DNA from: Robbsia andropogonis | GTDB lineage: Bacteria; Pseudomonadota; Gammaproteobacteria; Burkholderiales; Burkholderiaceae | NCBI RefSeq assembly: GCF_000970345.1 | Contig: NZ_LAQU01000002.1 | Coordinates: 332,785-396,784, forward strand | Length of the DNA stretch: 64,000 bases | Direction: 5' to 3' | Part shown: piece by piece, positions 53,096 through 62,482 of the stretch | How the letters are laid out: each line of letters opens with the position of its first letter | Position numbering within the stretch: the stretch's first letter is position 1 | Made by a program: the position numbers and the translations under genes | The notes under the pieces: generated by a model | What the model saw: the letters and a program-made list of their open reading frames with translations, nothing else | Databases searched by the model: none | Told to the model about the DNA's origin: nothing

Positions 53096-53767
53096 TCATC
53101 CAAGTGAAAATGGTCCGCCCTTATCGAGGGCCCGACGATACGCCTCGCGACTTTCGACGCGATTGACGAATGCGTCGATATGCGGCCACCGTGCCAAGCC
53201 GACGCGACCTTTCGCGGCTTGCAGCGGAAAACTCATCTGGAAGTCGGCGCCACTGAGCGTGTCTCCCAGGAACCAATCGCGCTCTTTCAAGTGCGCATCG
53301 ACATAATCCAGTTGCCGCACGAGTTGCGGCTCGCCAAAATTGGCCTGTGCTTTATGCGCGATACCTTTGATAAGCGGCTTGACAAAGAACGGCGCAGGCG
53401 ACTGCGCGATCCGTGTGAAGACCAGCTTCAGCAGCAACAGCGGCATCAATGACCCCTCTGCGTAATACAGCCAATACGATTGATCGAGGCGCGCATCGGT
53501 GCCCGGGACGGGACCGAAGCGACCGTCACCGTAGTGATCGATCAAATACTCGATGATCACGGCAGACTCCGCGAGCAGCCGATCGCCATCCTCCAATACC
53601 GGTGATTTCCCCAGAGGGTGCACGGCTGCAAGTTCCGGCGGTGCCAACATGGTGCGCGGATCGCGAGTGTAAAGCTGGAGCCTGTACAGCACGCCCAGTT
53701 CTTCCAACAGCCATAAAACGCGTTGCGAGCGTGAATTGTTCAAATGATGCAAGGTCAGCATGGACAT
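53096..53767 (-). CDS. Glutathione S-transferase
   Basis: A 223-residue GST. The N-terminal thioredoxin fold has LHHLNNSRSQRVLWLLEELG, HPLGKSPVLEDGDRLLAESAVIIEYL (cis-Pro and ES motif), and the C-terminal helical domain has DTLSGADFQMSFPL. It conjugates or reduces electrophiles with glutathione. It stands alone, with a probable promoter in the 800-bp gap to its right. Confidence 0.92.
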   Translation of the reverse strand: MSMLTLHHLNNSRSQRVLWLLEELGVLYRLQLYTRDPRTMLAPPELAAVHPLGKSPVLEDGDRLLAESAVIIEYLIDHYGDGRFGPVPGTDARLDQSYWLYYAEGSLMPLLLLKLVFTRIAQSPAPFFVKPLIKGIAHKAQANFGEPQLVRQLDYVDAHLKERDWFLGDTLSGADFQMSFPLQAAKGRVGLARWPHIDAFVNRVESREAYRRALDKGGPFSLG

Positions 53768-54577
53768 CTCCTTGACACTAGCGGGCGGTACGAGTGGTCT
53801 TTGATGTGTTGTTATTCAGCGGCCGTGGGGATCCCGTTGGCTTGCCGCCATGCGGTTCATCGCTAAAAATAGGGGTGCGCCGGACCCTCATCTCTTGTTG
53901 CTCGACTACTTTTCAATCCGGCGATCTCCTTCCGACAACGGAAAATAGGGCATAGGTCAGCCGATGTCGATTACATCGGCGGCATCTGCTGTAGGGGATA
54001 ACCACAGTTTCCATGCGGCGGCCAATTGCGGACTCATGATGCTGGAGGCCTCCTGCTAATGGAAAAACTTGCGCCCTGCGATCGAGAAACGATTTCCGAG
54101 TGGCATGGGCATGCAAAGAAAGCAGTGTCCTCGGGACCTACAAGGTGACGCAGGATGTATCACGATACAGCAATAAAACGCTTTTCGACACGCGCGGCAA
54201 GTAGTGAGAGGTCATTCCGTGTTTCCCGACGGTGGTGTTCGAGGCATGAAACCGGGGCGATTGCTTGTTGCCATAGCGAATATTCGGTGCGACAGATTGT
54301 CCAGTGCCTCCGTCGTCGAGTATATGCGACAAGGCGCGCGCACCTCTGCGAAACGTGCATTCAATGCTCGGCCAACCATGCGAAATCGCCGAATGTGATG
54401 CGTTACGACCCGTGTTTTACGCTTCTGAAACGAAATTTAATGAAATATCGCTGCCAGAATGCATCAAACACGCTATAAAGGCATCACAAACACGTCACAA
54501 ACGCGTTTGGTATCGATACAATAGGCGATCGCCGCAAGGGTCGGCGACACAATAACGGTCGACAACTGGAGAGTCGA
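53768..54577. other. 800-bp intergenic region between GST and the HU-like gene
   Basis: No gene I can support. The right end contains a candidate promoter for the HU-like gene: a -10-like TACAAT at 54517-54522 and a GTCACA at 54494-54499. Open frames in the middle are short, lack ribosome binding sites and are not protein-like. Confidence 0.4.
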
Positions 54578-55000
54578 ATGGCAACAGCAAAGAAGGCAGC
54601 GGCAAAGAAGGTCGCAGCTAAGAAGGCGCCGGCAGCTAAGAAGGCCGTAGCGACGAAGAAGGTTGCAGCAAAGACGTCGGGCGCTGCGCCGATCAAGGAC
54701 ACCTTCACCAAGGTGACGTTGGCAACGCATCTGGCTGAGGTTTCCCAAGTGGAGCCGAAGCAGGTCAAGGCAGTCTTGGCAGCACTGGAAGCCACGATCC
54801 TCGGCGCTGTCCACAAGAAAGGCGTGCGTGAATTCACGCAGCCCGGCCTGCTGAAGCTGACGGTGCAAGACGTTCCGGCCAAGAAGAAGCGCGTTGGCAA
54901 GGACCCGTTCACCGGCGAAATGCGCGAGTTCGCGGCCAAGCCGGCATCGGTGCGTATCAAGGTTCGTGCACTGAAGAAGCTGAAGGACGCCGCGCTGTAA
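54578..55000 (+). CDS. HU-like nucleoid protein with lysine-rich tail
   Basis: A 140-residue protein. The first 35 residues are Lys/Ala-rich repeats (KKAAAKKVAAKK) like histone H1 tails. The rest is an HU/IHF-type fold, TKVTLATHLAEVSQVEPKQVKAVLAALEATIL...PFTGEMREFAAKPASVRIKVRALKKLKDA. It is a typical Burkholderiales arrangement: nucleoid organisation and DNA compaction. It follows a good ribosome binding site (GGAG) and is followed by a strong terminator at 55056-55092. Confidence 0.9.
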   Translation: MATAKKAAAKKVAAKKAPAAKKAVATKKVAAKTSGAAPIKDTFTKVTLATHLAEVSQVEPKQVKAVLAALEATILGAVHKKGVREFTQPGLLKLTVQDVPAKKKRVGKDPFTGEMREFAAKPASVRIKVRALKKLKDAAL

Positions 55001-55055
55001 TCCAGCCGCGTTGACAACCTTCGGGCAGGCTCGAGCCGTCAGGGCAGGTCTGCTG

Positions 55056-55092
55056 AAAAAAGCGCTGCATCGAGAGAGGTGGCGCTTTTTTT
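55056..55092 (+). terminator. Strong intrinsic terminator after the HU-like gene
   Basis: AAAAAAGCGC (55056-55065) pairs with GCGCTTTTTT (55082-55091), followed by more T. The A-tract and T-tract make it work in both directions, so it probably also ends the aas transcript, whose 3' end lies 42 bp away. Confidence 0.8.
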
Positions 55093-55133
55093 ATTGCCAG
55101 CGAGGCCGCTACGAAGCTGACCGACCGCGCGGA

Positions 55134-58100
55134 TCATTCGCTTGTTTTTTCCAGGGCCAATTCAGTGACCGGATCGGCTTGTGCCGCCAGTTGCTTCGCG
55201 CGCTGGTAATCCGTTTTGCCAGTGCCGAGCGTCGGTAGCTTGTGCAGATGAATAATGCGTCGCGGTAGTGCCAGCTCGCTGACCTGACGTTGCTGGAACC
55301 ACTGCAGCAGCGCGTCGCGCCTGGCATCCTCGCGTGTGGTCAATAACACGATTTGTTCGCCCTTCCGTGAATCCGGCAGACTGACCGCGGCATGTTGCTG
55401 GTCGGGCCAGAGCGCCGATATCGTCGACTCAACGGCCGTCAGCGAGACCATTTCTCCGGCAATCTTCGCGAAGCGCTTCTGCCGCCCTTGAATTGTCACG
55501 TAACCATGCTCGTCGATCGAGACGATATCGCCGGTGTCATACCATCCATCGGGCGGTGCTTGCAGCACGCCGGGCGCATCGGCCTTCATATAGCCCTTCA
55601 TCACGTTCGGGCCTTTCACAAACAGCAAGCCGGCGTTATCAATACCCGGGACTGCCTCGAGACGGCTGGCAATACCCGGCAGCAAGCGGCCGACGGTGCC
55701 CGGTCGATTCTGCATCGGAGTATTGAGGCTGATGACCGGGGACATTTCCGTGGCGCCGTACCCTTCGAAAATCCGCACACCATATTTGTCCGCATAAACC
55801 CGACGCGTGTCTTCACGCAATTTCTCCGCGCCCGCAAAGATATAGCGGACGCTGTGCAGGTCGTATGGATGAGCGGCACGCGCGTACGCGGACAGGAATG
55901 TATCGGTGCCAAACATGATCGTCGCATTTGTGTCATAAATCAGTTCCGGCACGATCCGGTAATGCAGTGGCGATGGGTAGTAGAACGCCTTGATACCCGA
56001 CAGAATTGGCAGCAGGGTGCCACCGGTGAGGCCGAAGGAATGAAACATCGGCAAGACGTTCAGCACGATATCCTGGGGCCCGAAGTCGACGCGGCTGGCA
56101 ATTTGGCCGCAATTTGCCAGAATATTGTGGTGGCTCAGGACGACGCCCTTCGGGCTGCCCTCGGAGCCAGACGTGTACAGGATGACCGCGGTGGTGTCGG
56201 CCAACGCATGGTTGCTGGGCGCATCGTCATCGGTGGTCGGTTTTGCCACGTATCCCGCGCCGCGTAGATTGCGTGCATACGCCCAATGGGGGAAGCGCGA
56301 CGCCAGCAGGCCATACGCCTTGTCATGCCAGCGCACGGTGGTCGGCAAATCTTCGAGATAGACGATCTTCACGCCAGCGGCGACAAGCGCATCGATTATC
56401 GCTTCGAGCTTCGCCATGGTTACGAAACGGCGCGATGTGAGCACGGTCTCCAGCTTCGCCGTGTTGCAGGCTTGCGCGGTTTGCGCCGCCCCGTTGGTGA
56501 AGTTCAACATGGCCGGCGCGCGACCGATCGACTGTAGCGCGAAGAAGACGACGCTGGCGGCCACCGTATTTGGCAGCATGACGCCGACCGGTTCGAGGGA
56601 CACGGTGTGCTCCCCGGTTTGCGCCGCATCGGCAGGTTCAAGATGACCACGCAAAAGCACGCGCCCCAGGGTGAATACGCGAAGCAGGAAAGCGCCATAG
56701 CGGAGCGGCTTGCGTTCGATATCCTCGACAATGGGGCGGTGACGGCCATGCACCTCGCTGGCGCTGAGCAGTGCCTGGAACAGTGTCTTGTGCGTGCCCG
56801 CGCTCCGAAACATCATTTCCGACATTACGTCATATAGTTGCGCGCTGGCCATCTGGCGCCGCGCGCGCCCCTTGATGTCGTCAGGTATCGCGAACCGTTG
56901 TGGTGGCAGTACCGTCATCGTAATGCGTGGGAACCACCGGATGCGCACCTTGCCGCGGAGCCGCGAGAACGGTGAATATTGCGCCCCATCGATTCGGATC
57001 GGCAACAGTTGCGCATCCGAGCGATCGGCGATCATGCCTGGTCCTTCGTAAATCTTCATCAGCGCACCGGTCACCGTCAAACGACCCTCGGGGAAGATCA
57101 TGCACTTCTCGTCGCGCTTGAGCAGGTCGATCAAGGACTTGGCGGCCAACGGATTTGTCGGATCGAGCGGGAAGGCATTGACAAGTGCCATCACCGGCTT
57201 CATCCACCATTGACGCGCGACATGCGTGTTGACGGCAAAGTGCAGTTTTTCAGGCAGGAACGCGGCAATCAGTACCGCGTCGAGGAACGACGTGTGATTG
57301 GCGACGATCAGCACGCGGCTGCCGGCGTCCGTGTAGCGCTCCGGATGACGCAATTCGACGTGATACAGCAGCGTCAGTACGGAACGGAGCACCGAGCGCA
57401 CCAATGCGTCCGGTAGCAGGCGGCAGATATAAAGTGCCACCGCGCCATTCGCCACCGCTACACTCAGGAAGATTTCCGGGATAGTGAAGTGCAGCGCCAG
57501 CATGACGATGGTCAGGAGAGCGGATACCACCATGAACAGCGCATTCATCACGTTGTTTGAGGCGATCACCCGCGCACGGTGCGCGGGCTGGCTGCGATGC
57601 TGCATGATCGCGTACAACGGCACGATATAGATGCCGCCGCATATGGCCATGCCGCCGAGATCGAACAGCACGCGCCAGTTGGCGGGCACGCTCAGGAACG
57701 TTCGCAGCGATTGCAGCGACTCCGTCGTGGCCGCAGTCGCGACGACAGCCGTTGCGTGTTGGCTGGCAAAGTAGAGGTCGATGCCGAACAGCGTCAGACC
57801 GAGCGCCGCCAGGGGTACATACGTTGCCTGCACCTCGCCGCGCAACAACCTATCGCAGGCGTACGAGCCCAGACCGACGCCTACCGAGAACACCGTCAGC
57901 AACAAGGTGACCACGGCTGGGTCTGCATGCAATACGTCTTTTACGTAGGGAGCGAATTGAGCCAGCAGCGTTGCACCTACGAACCAGAACCACGAACTGC
58001 CCAGAATGCATCGCTTGATCGCTTTGTCCTGGAAGCTTTGCGAGACGATCAGGATCGTTTCTCTGAACAGGTTGCGATTGATCCGTAGCGAGGGGTCACT

Positions 58101-58685
58101 CGGTGTCGCGGCGGCGATGTGCCGGCTGCTCAGATAGCCAATGACGGCCACCGCGACCAAGGCGATGCAGACAAGGGTTTCGCCGTTCGCACGCAAGACC
58201 AATGCGCCTCCGGCAATCGTGCCCATCAAAATGGCAAGGAATGTTCCGGCTTCAACGAGCGCGTTGCCTTCGAGTAATTCCTCGGGCTTCAGTTGCTGTG
58301 GCAGTAGCGCATATTTAATCGGCCCGAAGAAGGTCGAATGCACGCCCATGCCCGCGAGGGCCGCCAGCAGGATGCCGATGCTATGCAGATAGAAGCCGGC
58401 GACAGCCACCGCCATAATCCCGATTTCGACCAGCTTGATCACCCGGGTCATCGCCGCGCGATCGTATTTGTCGGCCATCTGGCCCGCCATCGCGGAAAAC
58501 AGGAAAAAGGGCAGAACGAACAGGCCGCCCGCGACGGTTACAAGCCATTGCGCGTCATGCGCACCGGTTGCCATCCGGTACGTAATCAGCATGATCATTG
58601 CATTTTTCAGCAAATTATCATTCAGCGCGCCGCAGAACTGCGTAACGAACAGCGGCAAAAAGCGCTTGGTGCGAAACAATGACAT
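55134..58685 (-). CDS. aas: Three-domain LplT-Aas-type lysophospholipid acyltransferase/acyl-ACP ligase
   Basis: A 1183-residue membrane protein. Residues 1-405 are an MFS-type flippase (LplT-like; FLPLFVTQFCGALNDNLLKN). A PlsC acyltransferase domain follows, with NHTSFLDAV (HX4D) near residue 465 and FPEGRLTVTG near 531. The C-terminal half is an AMP-binding ligase with YTSGSEGSPKGVVLSH near 843 and YDTGDIVSIDEHGYVTIQGR. It imports lysophospholipid and re-acylates it using an activated fatty acid. In Escherichia coli lplT and aas are separate genes; here they are fused. A bidirectional terminator lies after it. Confidence 0.92.
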   Translation of the reverse strand: MSLFRTKRFLPLFVTQFCGALNDNLLKNAMIMLITYRMATGAHDAQWLVTVAGGLFVLPFFLFSAMAGQMADKYDRAAMTRVIKLVEIGIMAVAVAGFYLHSIGILLAALAGMGVHSTFFGPIKYALLPQQLKPEELLEGNALVEAGTFLAILMGTIAGGALVLRANGETLVCIALVAVAVIGYLSSRHIAAATPSDPSLRINRNLFRETILIVSQSFQDKAIKRCILGSSWFWFVGATLLAQFAPYVKDVLHADPAVVTLLLTVFSVGVGLGSYACDRLLRGEVQATYVPLAALGLTLFGIDLYFASQHATAVVATAATTESLQSLRTFLSVPANWRVLFDLGGMAICGGIYIVPLYAIMQHRSQPAHRARVIASNNVMNALFMVVSALLTIVMLALHFTIPEIFLSVAVANGAVALYICRLLPDALVRSVLRSVLTLLYHVELRHPERYTDAGSRVLIVANHTSFLDAVLIAAFLPEKLHFAVNTHVARQWWMKPVMALVNAFPLDPTNPLAAKSLIDLLKRDEKCMIFPEGRLTVTGALMKIYEGPGMIADRSDAQLLPIRIDGAQYSPFSRLRGKVRIRWFPRITMTVLPPQRFAIPDDIKGRARRQMASAQLYDVMSEMMFRSAGTHKTLFQALLSASEVHGRHRPIVEDIERKPLRYGAFLLRVFTLGRVLLRGHLEPADAAQTGEHTVSLEPVGVMLPNTVAASVVFFALQSIGRAPAMLNFTNGAAQTAQACNTAKLETVLTSRRFVTMAKLEAIIDALVAAGVKIVYLEDLPTTVRWHDKAYGLLASRFPHWAYARNLRGAGYVAKPTTDDDAPSNHALADTTAVILYTSGSEGSPKGVVLSHHNILANCGQIASRVDFGPQDIVLNVLPMFHSFGLTGGTLLPILSGIKAFYYPSPLHYRIVPELIYDTNATIMFGTDTFLSAYARAAHPYDLHSVRYIFAGAEKLREDTRRVYADKYGVRIFEGYGATEMSPVISLNTPMQNRPGTVGRLLPGIASRLEAVPGIDNAGLLFVKGPNVMKGYMKADAPGVLQAPPDGWYDTGDIVSIDEHGYVTIQGRQKRFAKIAGEMVSLTAVESTISALWPDQQHAAVSLPDSRKGEQIVLLTTREDARRDALLQWFQQRQVSELALPRRIIHLHKLPTLGTGKTDYQRAKQLAAQADPVTELALEKTSE

Positions 58686-58909
58686 TGCAATGCCTCTTAT
58701 TAATAGTTTGCCGCGCGGGCAGACTGACTAGTCGATGCTGCGCAGTATGCCTTCACCACTTTGGGATTGGTTAAGAATAATGAATGGCGTGCTTGATGGT
58801 GACGCGCGTGGCAAGAAACCGGCGCTGTCGCCGGGGAGCGCGCGGGCCTTTATGTCGACTTGCCGAATGGGGGGAGCCGACGGTGTGTCGCGCGCCGCGG
58901 CGTTGAGCG

Positions 58910-60076
58910 TCAATTCAAGGCAGCGTAGACGGCGTCCCGTATGTCGATGGTCAAACGCCCGTTCATTCCTTCATAGGCCGTATTGGTCATCACCAGCACG
59001 ATCAAGTCATGCACCGGATCGATAAACCAGTGGTGTCCGTAGACGCCGCCCCAGGAAAGCGTGCCCGGACTTTGCGGCGTTTCAGCCAGGATCGGGTCGA
59101 CGAGAACGCCCGCGCCAAAGCCAAAGCCCCAGCCGGGGCCGCGCGATGCAACGTCGATGCCGCAAAGATCGCCACAACGCATGGGTGCGATAGGCGGCGA
59201 TAACCAGCCGGGATCGGCGGCTCGCAGCGATTCCAGCAACGTCAGCACGTCGGCTGCGCTGCCGGACATGCCGGCGCCCGCCGATGGATAAGCATGGGGA
59301 TTCGTGATGCGTGATGGCGCGAAGCGAACGCCTTGTTCTGGCGCATCGTCGAAGGGTAACCATAAACCATCCGGTATCGGGAACGTGCCGTCCGCTCCAT
59401 TTGCGTAAGCGGTCGTCAAGCGGTGTTCTCGACCCGCGTCAACGCCGAAGCCGATGTCTTTCAATCGAAGGGGTTTACCCACCAGCTTGTCGATCGCCGC
59501 AGGCAACGGCATGTCCATTGCCCGTGCCAATACCGCGCCAAGGACATCAATCGCCAGCGAGTAGGCCCAGCCATGGCTAGGCGCATACGTCAGCGGTACC
59601 TGGGCCAGACGTTGAAGATTGGTTTCGAGATCACAGTCGGCCAGGTCCAGCCCATCGGAGACCCCGTGTTGCTGATACGAGCCGTTCTTTTCCTGTGACA
59701 GGCCGTACCCCAAGCCTGCGGTATGCGTCAACAAATGGTAGACATTGATTCGTGCCGGTGTGCCATCGGGTCGTGATGGCGTGAAGAAGGGCAACCACCG
59801 TGTGACCGGTGCGTCCATCGCCACGATACCTGCCGCGACAGCGCGCAACGCGGCGACGGTAACGAAAGGCTTCGACACGGAGGCGAGCCGGAATATGCTG
59901 TCCCACTGCATCCGACGTTGTGCCTCGCGATTTGCCCAACCGGCGGCGCGACGATAGCGCGCAATGCCGTGTTGCGTCACGCAGACGACCGCGCCCACGA
60001 CGCGATCGTCGTGCAACGCCGCGTCGATCGCGTCATCGAGTCGTTGCCGCAATGGCACTTCATGCAGGTCGGTCAT
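58910..60076 (-). CDS. Beta-lactamase-fold serine hydrolase
   Basis: A 388-residue class C beta-lactamase/esterase-like protein. The catalytic SxxK is SVSK in FRLASVSKPFVTVAALR; the second motif is YSL in WAYSLAIDVLG (Y in the YxN position), and YGHHWFIDP near the end is the KTG-like region as HHW. Such proteins are esterases, peptidases or lactamase-like enzymes; resistance cannot be concluded. No signal peptide is visible, so it may be cytoplasmic. It lies 29 bp downstream of a ModE-like regulator gene on the same strand. Confidence 0.87.
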   Translation of the reverse strand: MTDLHEVPLRQRLDDAIDAALHDDRVVGAVVCVTQHGIARYRRAAGWANREAQRRMQWDSIFRLASVSKPFVTVAALRAVAAGIVAMDAPVTRWLPFFTPSRPDGTPARINVYHLLTHTAGLGYGLSQEKNGSYQQHGVSDGLDLADCDLETNLQRLAQVPLTYAPSHGWAYSLAIDVLGAVLARAMDMPLPAAIDKLVGKPLRLKDIGFGVDAGREHRLTTAYANGADGTFPIPDGLWLPFDDAPEQGVRFAPSRITNPHAYPSAGAGMSGSAADVLTLLESLRAADPGWLSPPIAPMRCGDLCGIDVASRGPGWGFGFGAGVLVDPILAETPQSPGTLSWGGVYGHHWFIDPVHDLIVLVMTNTAYEGMNGRLTIDIRDAVYAALN

Positions 60077-60105
60077 CCCGGATGCTCCTAGTGAATCGCG
60101 CTTGC

Positions 60106-60624
60106 TCAGCGCTTCAGCAGTTTATCCAGCGCATGGATCTGCGCCGTGCAGGCTGCGTAAGCGGTCTCTTCGATACCGCGATATAGCGCGACGATCGATT
60201 CCCCCACGGGCGTCAGCACGCAGCCGCCACCACGTTGACCTCCCATTTCAGCATGGGTGGCCGGCATCTCCAGTGAGCGGTTCAACTCGTCGATCAACAT
60301 CCATGCGCGACGATAGGACATATTGAGATGCCGTGCGGCGGCGGAGATCGATCCTCTTTCGCGAACGGCCTCGAGCAACGCGACCTTGCCAGGACCAATG
60401 GCGATACTGCCGTCGTGATGGATGCGCATGCGAAAGCGTACGTGCGGGTCGATTGCCTGCGATGGCATGGCGTCATCGGTGGCCCGGGCATCGCGGTCGT
60501 CCGCAGCGCGGCGGTGCTTACCCGAGGTCGCCGAATGATCAGCGCTCGCGTTGGCAGTGCGCGCATCGCCTTGCGGGCCGGCGCGTGGAGAGGGCGATGC
60601 GGAATCGGACGTGGAAGCGCTCAT
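60106..60624 (-). CDS. ModE-like LysR-type HTH protein without a molybdate domain
   Basis: A 172-residue protein with a disordered N-terminal region (Ser/Ala/Asp-rich) and a ModE-type winged HTH: IGPGKVALLEAVRERGSISAAARHLNMSYRRAWMLIDELN...GGQRGGGCVLTPVGESIVALY. The C-terminal molybdate-binding Mop domains of full ModE are absent. It is followed by the beta-lactamase-like gene. A shorter form starting at 60471 is possible. It may regulate that gene or molybdenum-related genes; ligand sensing is unclear. Confidence 0.8.
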   Translation of the reverse strand: MSASTSDSASPSPRAGPQGDARTANASADHSATSGKHRRAADDRDARATDDAMPSQAIDPHVRFRMRIHHDGSIAIGPGKVALLEAVRERGSISAAARHLNMSYRRAWMLIDELNRSLEMPATHAEMGGQRGGGCVLTPVGESIVALYRGIEETAYAACTAQIHALDKLLKR

Positions 60625-60777
60625 GGCGGCAGCATACCATGCATGCGCGGCGCTGGCAGGCGCGCGCAGGCAAGCACGGCAATGTCAGTATCCATGCCAG
60701 TAATACCCTGTTTTGTCCGCCGTCACTGGTTGCGCGGCATTACCGCTTGTATGCGTCGAACGGGAATGTGATGGCTG

Positions 60778-62130
60778 TTATTCGCCGCGATCGATATCCG
60801 GATGTGGGCGACCGAACAGGGCGCGTAATGCCTCTCCGCTCATGCCGGATGCAATGACTTTTTGCCACGGTCCGATGTCGTGGTTGGCACCCACATTCAG
60901 ACGGTCGATCGCCCGGTCGTTATAGGTGTACAACATGAGTCCTTTGGCGGAGTACTTGGCGATCATACCGCCAGCGTCACCACTCCAGTGCGGATGTTCC
61001 ATGAGCATCGGCAATGATTGAATGGGATCGAGGCATCGCGTGAACTGGCGCAGCGTGAAGTCCATTGTGCCGTCACCCGCTTCCGTCCATGCGTTCCGAT
61101 AGGTTGCCGCAATCCCTTTTGGACCCAGGCGTGGAGGATTAAATGCGTAAGCGGACACAGATCCCTTGACACCCTTAGTGCGCAGAAATGTCGCTATATC
61201 AAAACCGGCCAGCGTTCCGACAACCGCGCCTAGACTGTGTCCCGCTATCGATATGCGTAGCGTCTTGGCATCTTTCCTCGCCATGTGCGCATAGTGTTCG
61301 AGAAACGCGGCAATCTGTCTTTCTCCGGGACGGATGGTCCCTGCCTCCGTATGCCAGCGTTGCAACCACCCACCGCCGATGGCGCCCAAGCTCGGTAAAT
61401 CATCACCTAGCGGATTGCTATGTGTCTGAGGGATCTGGCCGTTGAAATCGCAGCGGATATCTCCCATATCCGTCATCCGTGTGCCGGCAAAACCTAGCAC
61501 GACGACCAGGGTGTCCGGGTGCGTGGTCACCTCCCATACTTTCATTGCCGTGGTCGAGTGGTTGGTACAAAGAGTCAGTCCCTCTACAGTCGCAACGTTA
61601 TTCGTCGTGACCGCATAGGCTTCCCCTGCGCACATGCGCATGCATTCCAGCACATCGCGGCAGTTTTCCTCGAAGGCTTTTATCGTGTCCGGTGCGGACG
61701 ACCCTTCCCTTGGCGTTTCCACTGATTGAAGCTTGTTGACCAAATTGATTTGCGCGGGGTTGGCCGCACCGTGGACAATGATGCCCGAGACGTCCTGTCT
61801 GGTAGTACCGAAGCCGGAGGCGTGTCGCGGTCGGGCATCGTCCAACAAGGCGCGAAGGTTCGCAAGCGTACGGCGGCTACGTCGGTAGTCCTCAGTCGTG
61901 TCGCGTTGCGTATTATGGGCTCCCATGGAAAACGTACGTCGCGATAGCGCCCGTTCGTCTCGTTTAACGCGTGCTTTCAGAGCGGGGAATGTGAGGTGTG
62001 CGGCGGTACCGGTTTGTTTTGGCGTGCCGGGTCGCGCCGCCGTCATGGCCGCTGCCCGGTCACGAACGGTTTTGCTTGAAATCGATGCATGGCGAGGGAG
62101 TCCAACCACCGTACCTGATAGCACTTTCAT
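60778..62130 (-). CDS. Class 3 lipase-like hydrolase, possible effector
   Basis: A 450-residue alpha/beta hydrolase of the class 3 lipase family. The nucleophile elbow is ISIAGHSLGAVVGTLAG; before it lie VVVLGFAGTRMTDMGDIRCDF (oxyanion strand) and EAGDGTMDFTLRQ. It has no signal peptide; the first 120 residues are Ser/Thr/Arg-rich and disordered-looking, as in some secreted effectors. It would hydrolyse lipid esters. It stands alone, 350 bp from the IclR gene. Export route and target are unknown. Confidence 0.8.
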   Translation of the reverse strand: MKVLSGTVVGLPRHASISSKTVRDRAAAMTAARPGTPKQTGTAAHLTFPALKARVKRDERALSRRTFSMGAHNTQRDTTEDYRRSRRTLANLRALLDDARPRHASGFGTTRQDVSGIIVHGAANPAQINLVNKLQSVETPREGSSAPDTIKAFEENCRDVLECMRMCAGEAYAVTTNNVATVEGLTLCTNHSTTAMKVWEVTTHPDTLVVVLGFAGTRMTDMGDIRCDFNGQIPQTHSNPLGDDLPSLGAIGGGWLQRWHTEAGTIRPGERQIAAFLEHYAHMARKDAKTLRISIAGHSLGAVVGTLAGFDIATFLRTKGVKGSVSAYAFNPPRLGPKGIAATYRNAWTEAGDGTMDFTLRQFTRCLDPIQSLPMLMEHPHWSGDAGGMIAKYSAKGLMLYTYNDRAIDRLNVGANHDIGPWQKVIASGMSGEALRALFGRPHPDIDRGE

Positions 62131-62482
62131 ATCAATCTAGATGTCCACATTCAGGATGATGGGGTACGTAGGATCCAGGGTAAGTCATTCGATTCCGCAC
62201 GCCCCCCGTGTGCCGCGCACTATCCCCACCCCGACGACATCATCGTGTGATATCGGCCCGTGATCGCGGTTCATTTATTTGTGCGATAGCGTTTATCGGT
62301 TTTGTTGTCGATCCCGGGTATCCGCATGGTAGGGCTGACCGTCGTGCGCCATGGTTGGGGTGGCGCGAACGTGAGGTTCCCATAGCGAAAAAAATGGCCC
62401 GGATCGTGTACTCCGGGTTTCCGGATAAGTGCCGTTGGCGGCGCTTGGCGCCGAATAACGTCAATGAAGCGATGATTGGCGG
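62131..62482. other. Intergenic region between lipase and IclR genes
   Basis: About 350 bp on the 5' side of the lipase gene and 3' of iclR, both on the minus strand. I see no gene here. It should contain the lipase promoter. No TTCG-N16-TTCG (hrpII-like) box was seen. Confidence 0.4.

Noticed and set aside
58910..60076. Antibiotic-resistance beta-lactamase
   Set aside because: The SxxK motif and fold are shared with esterases and peptidases, the second motif is YSL rather than YxN, and no signal peptide is visible, so resistance is not supported.
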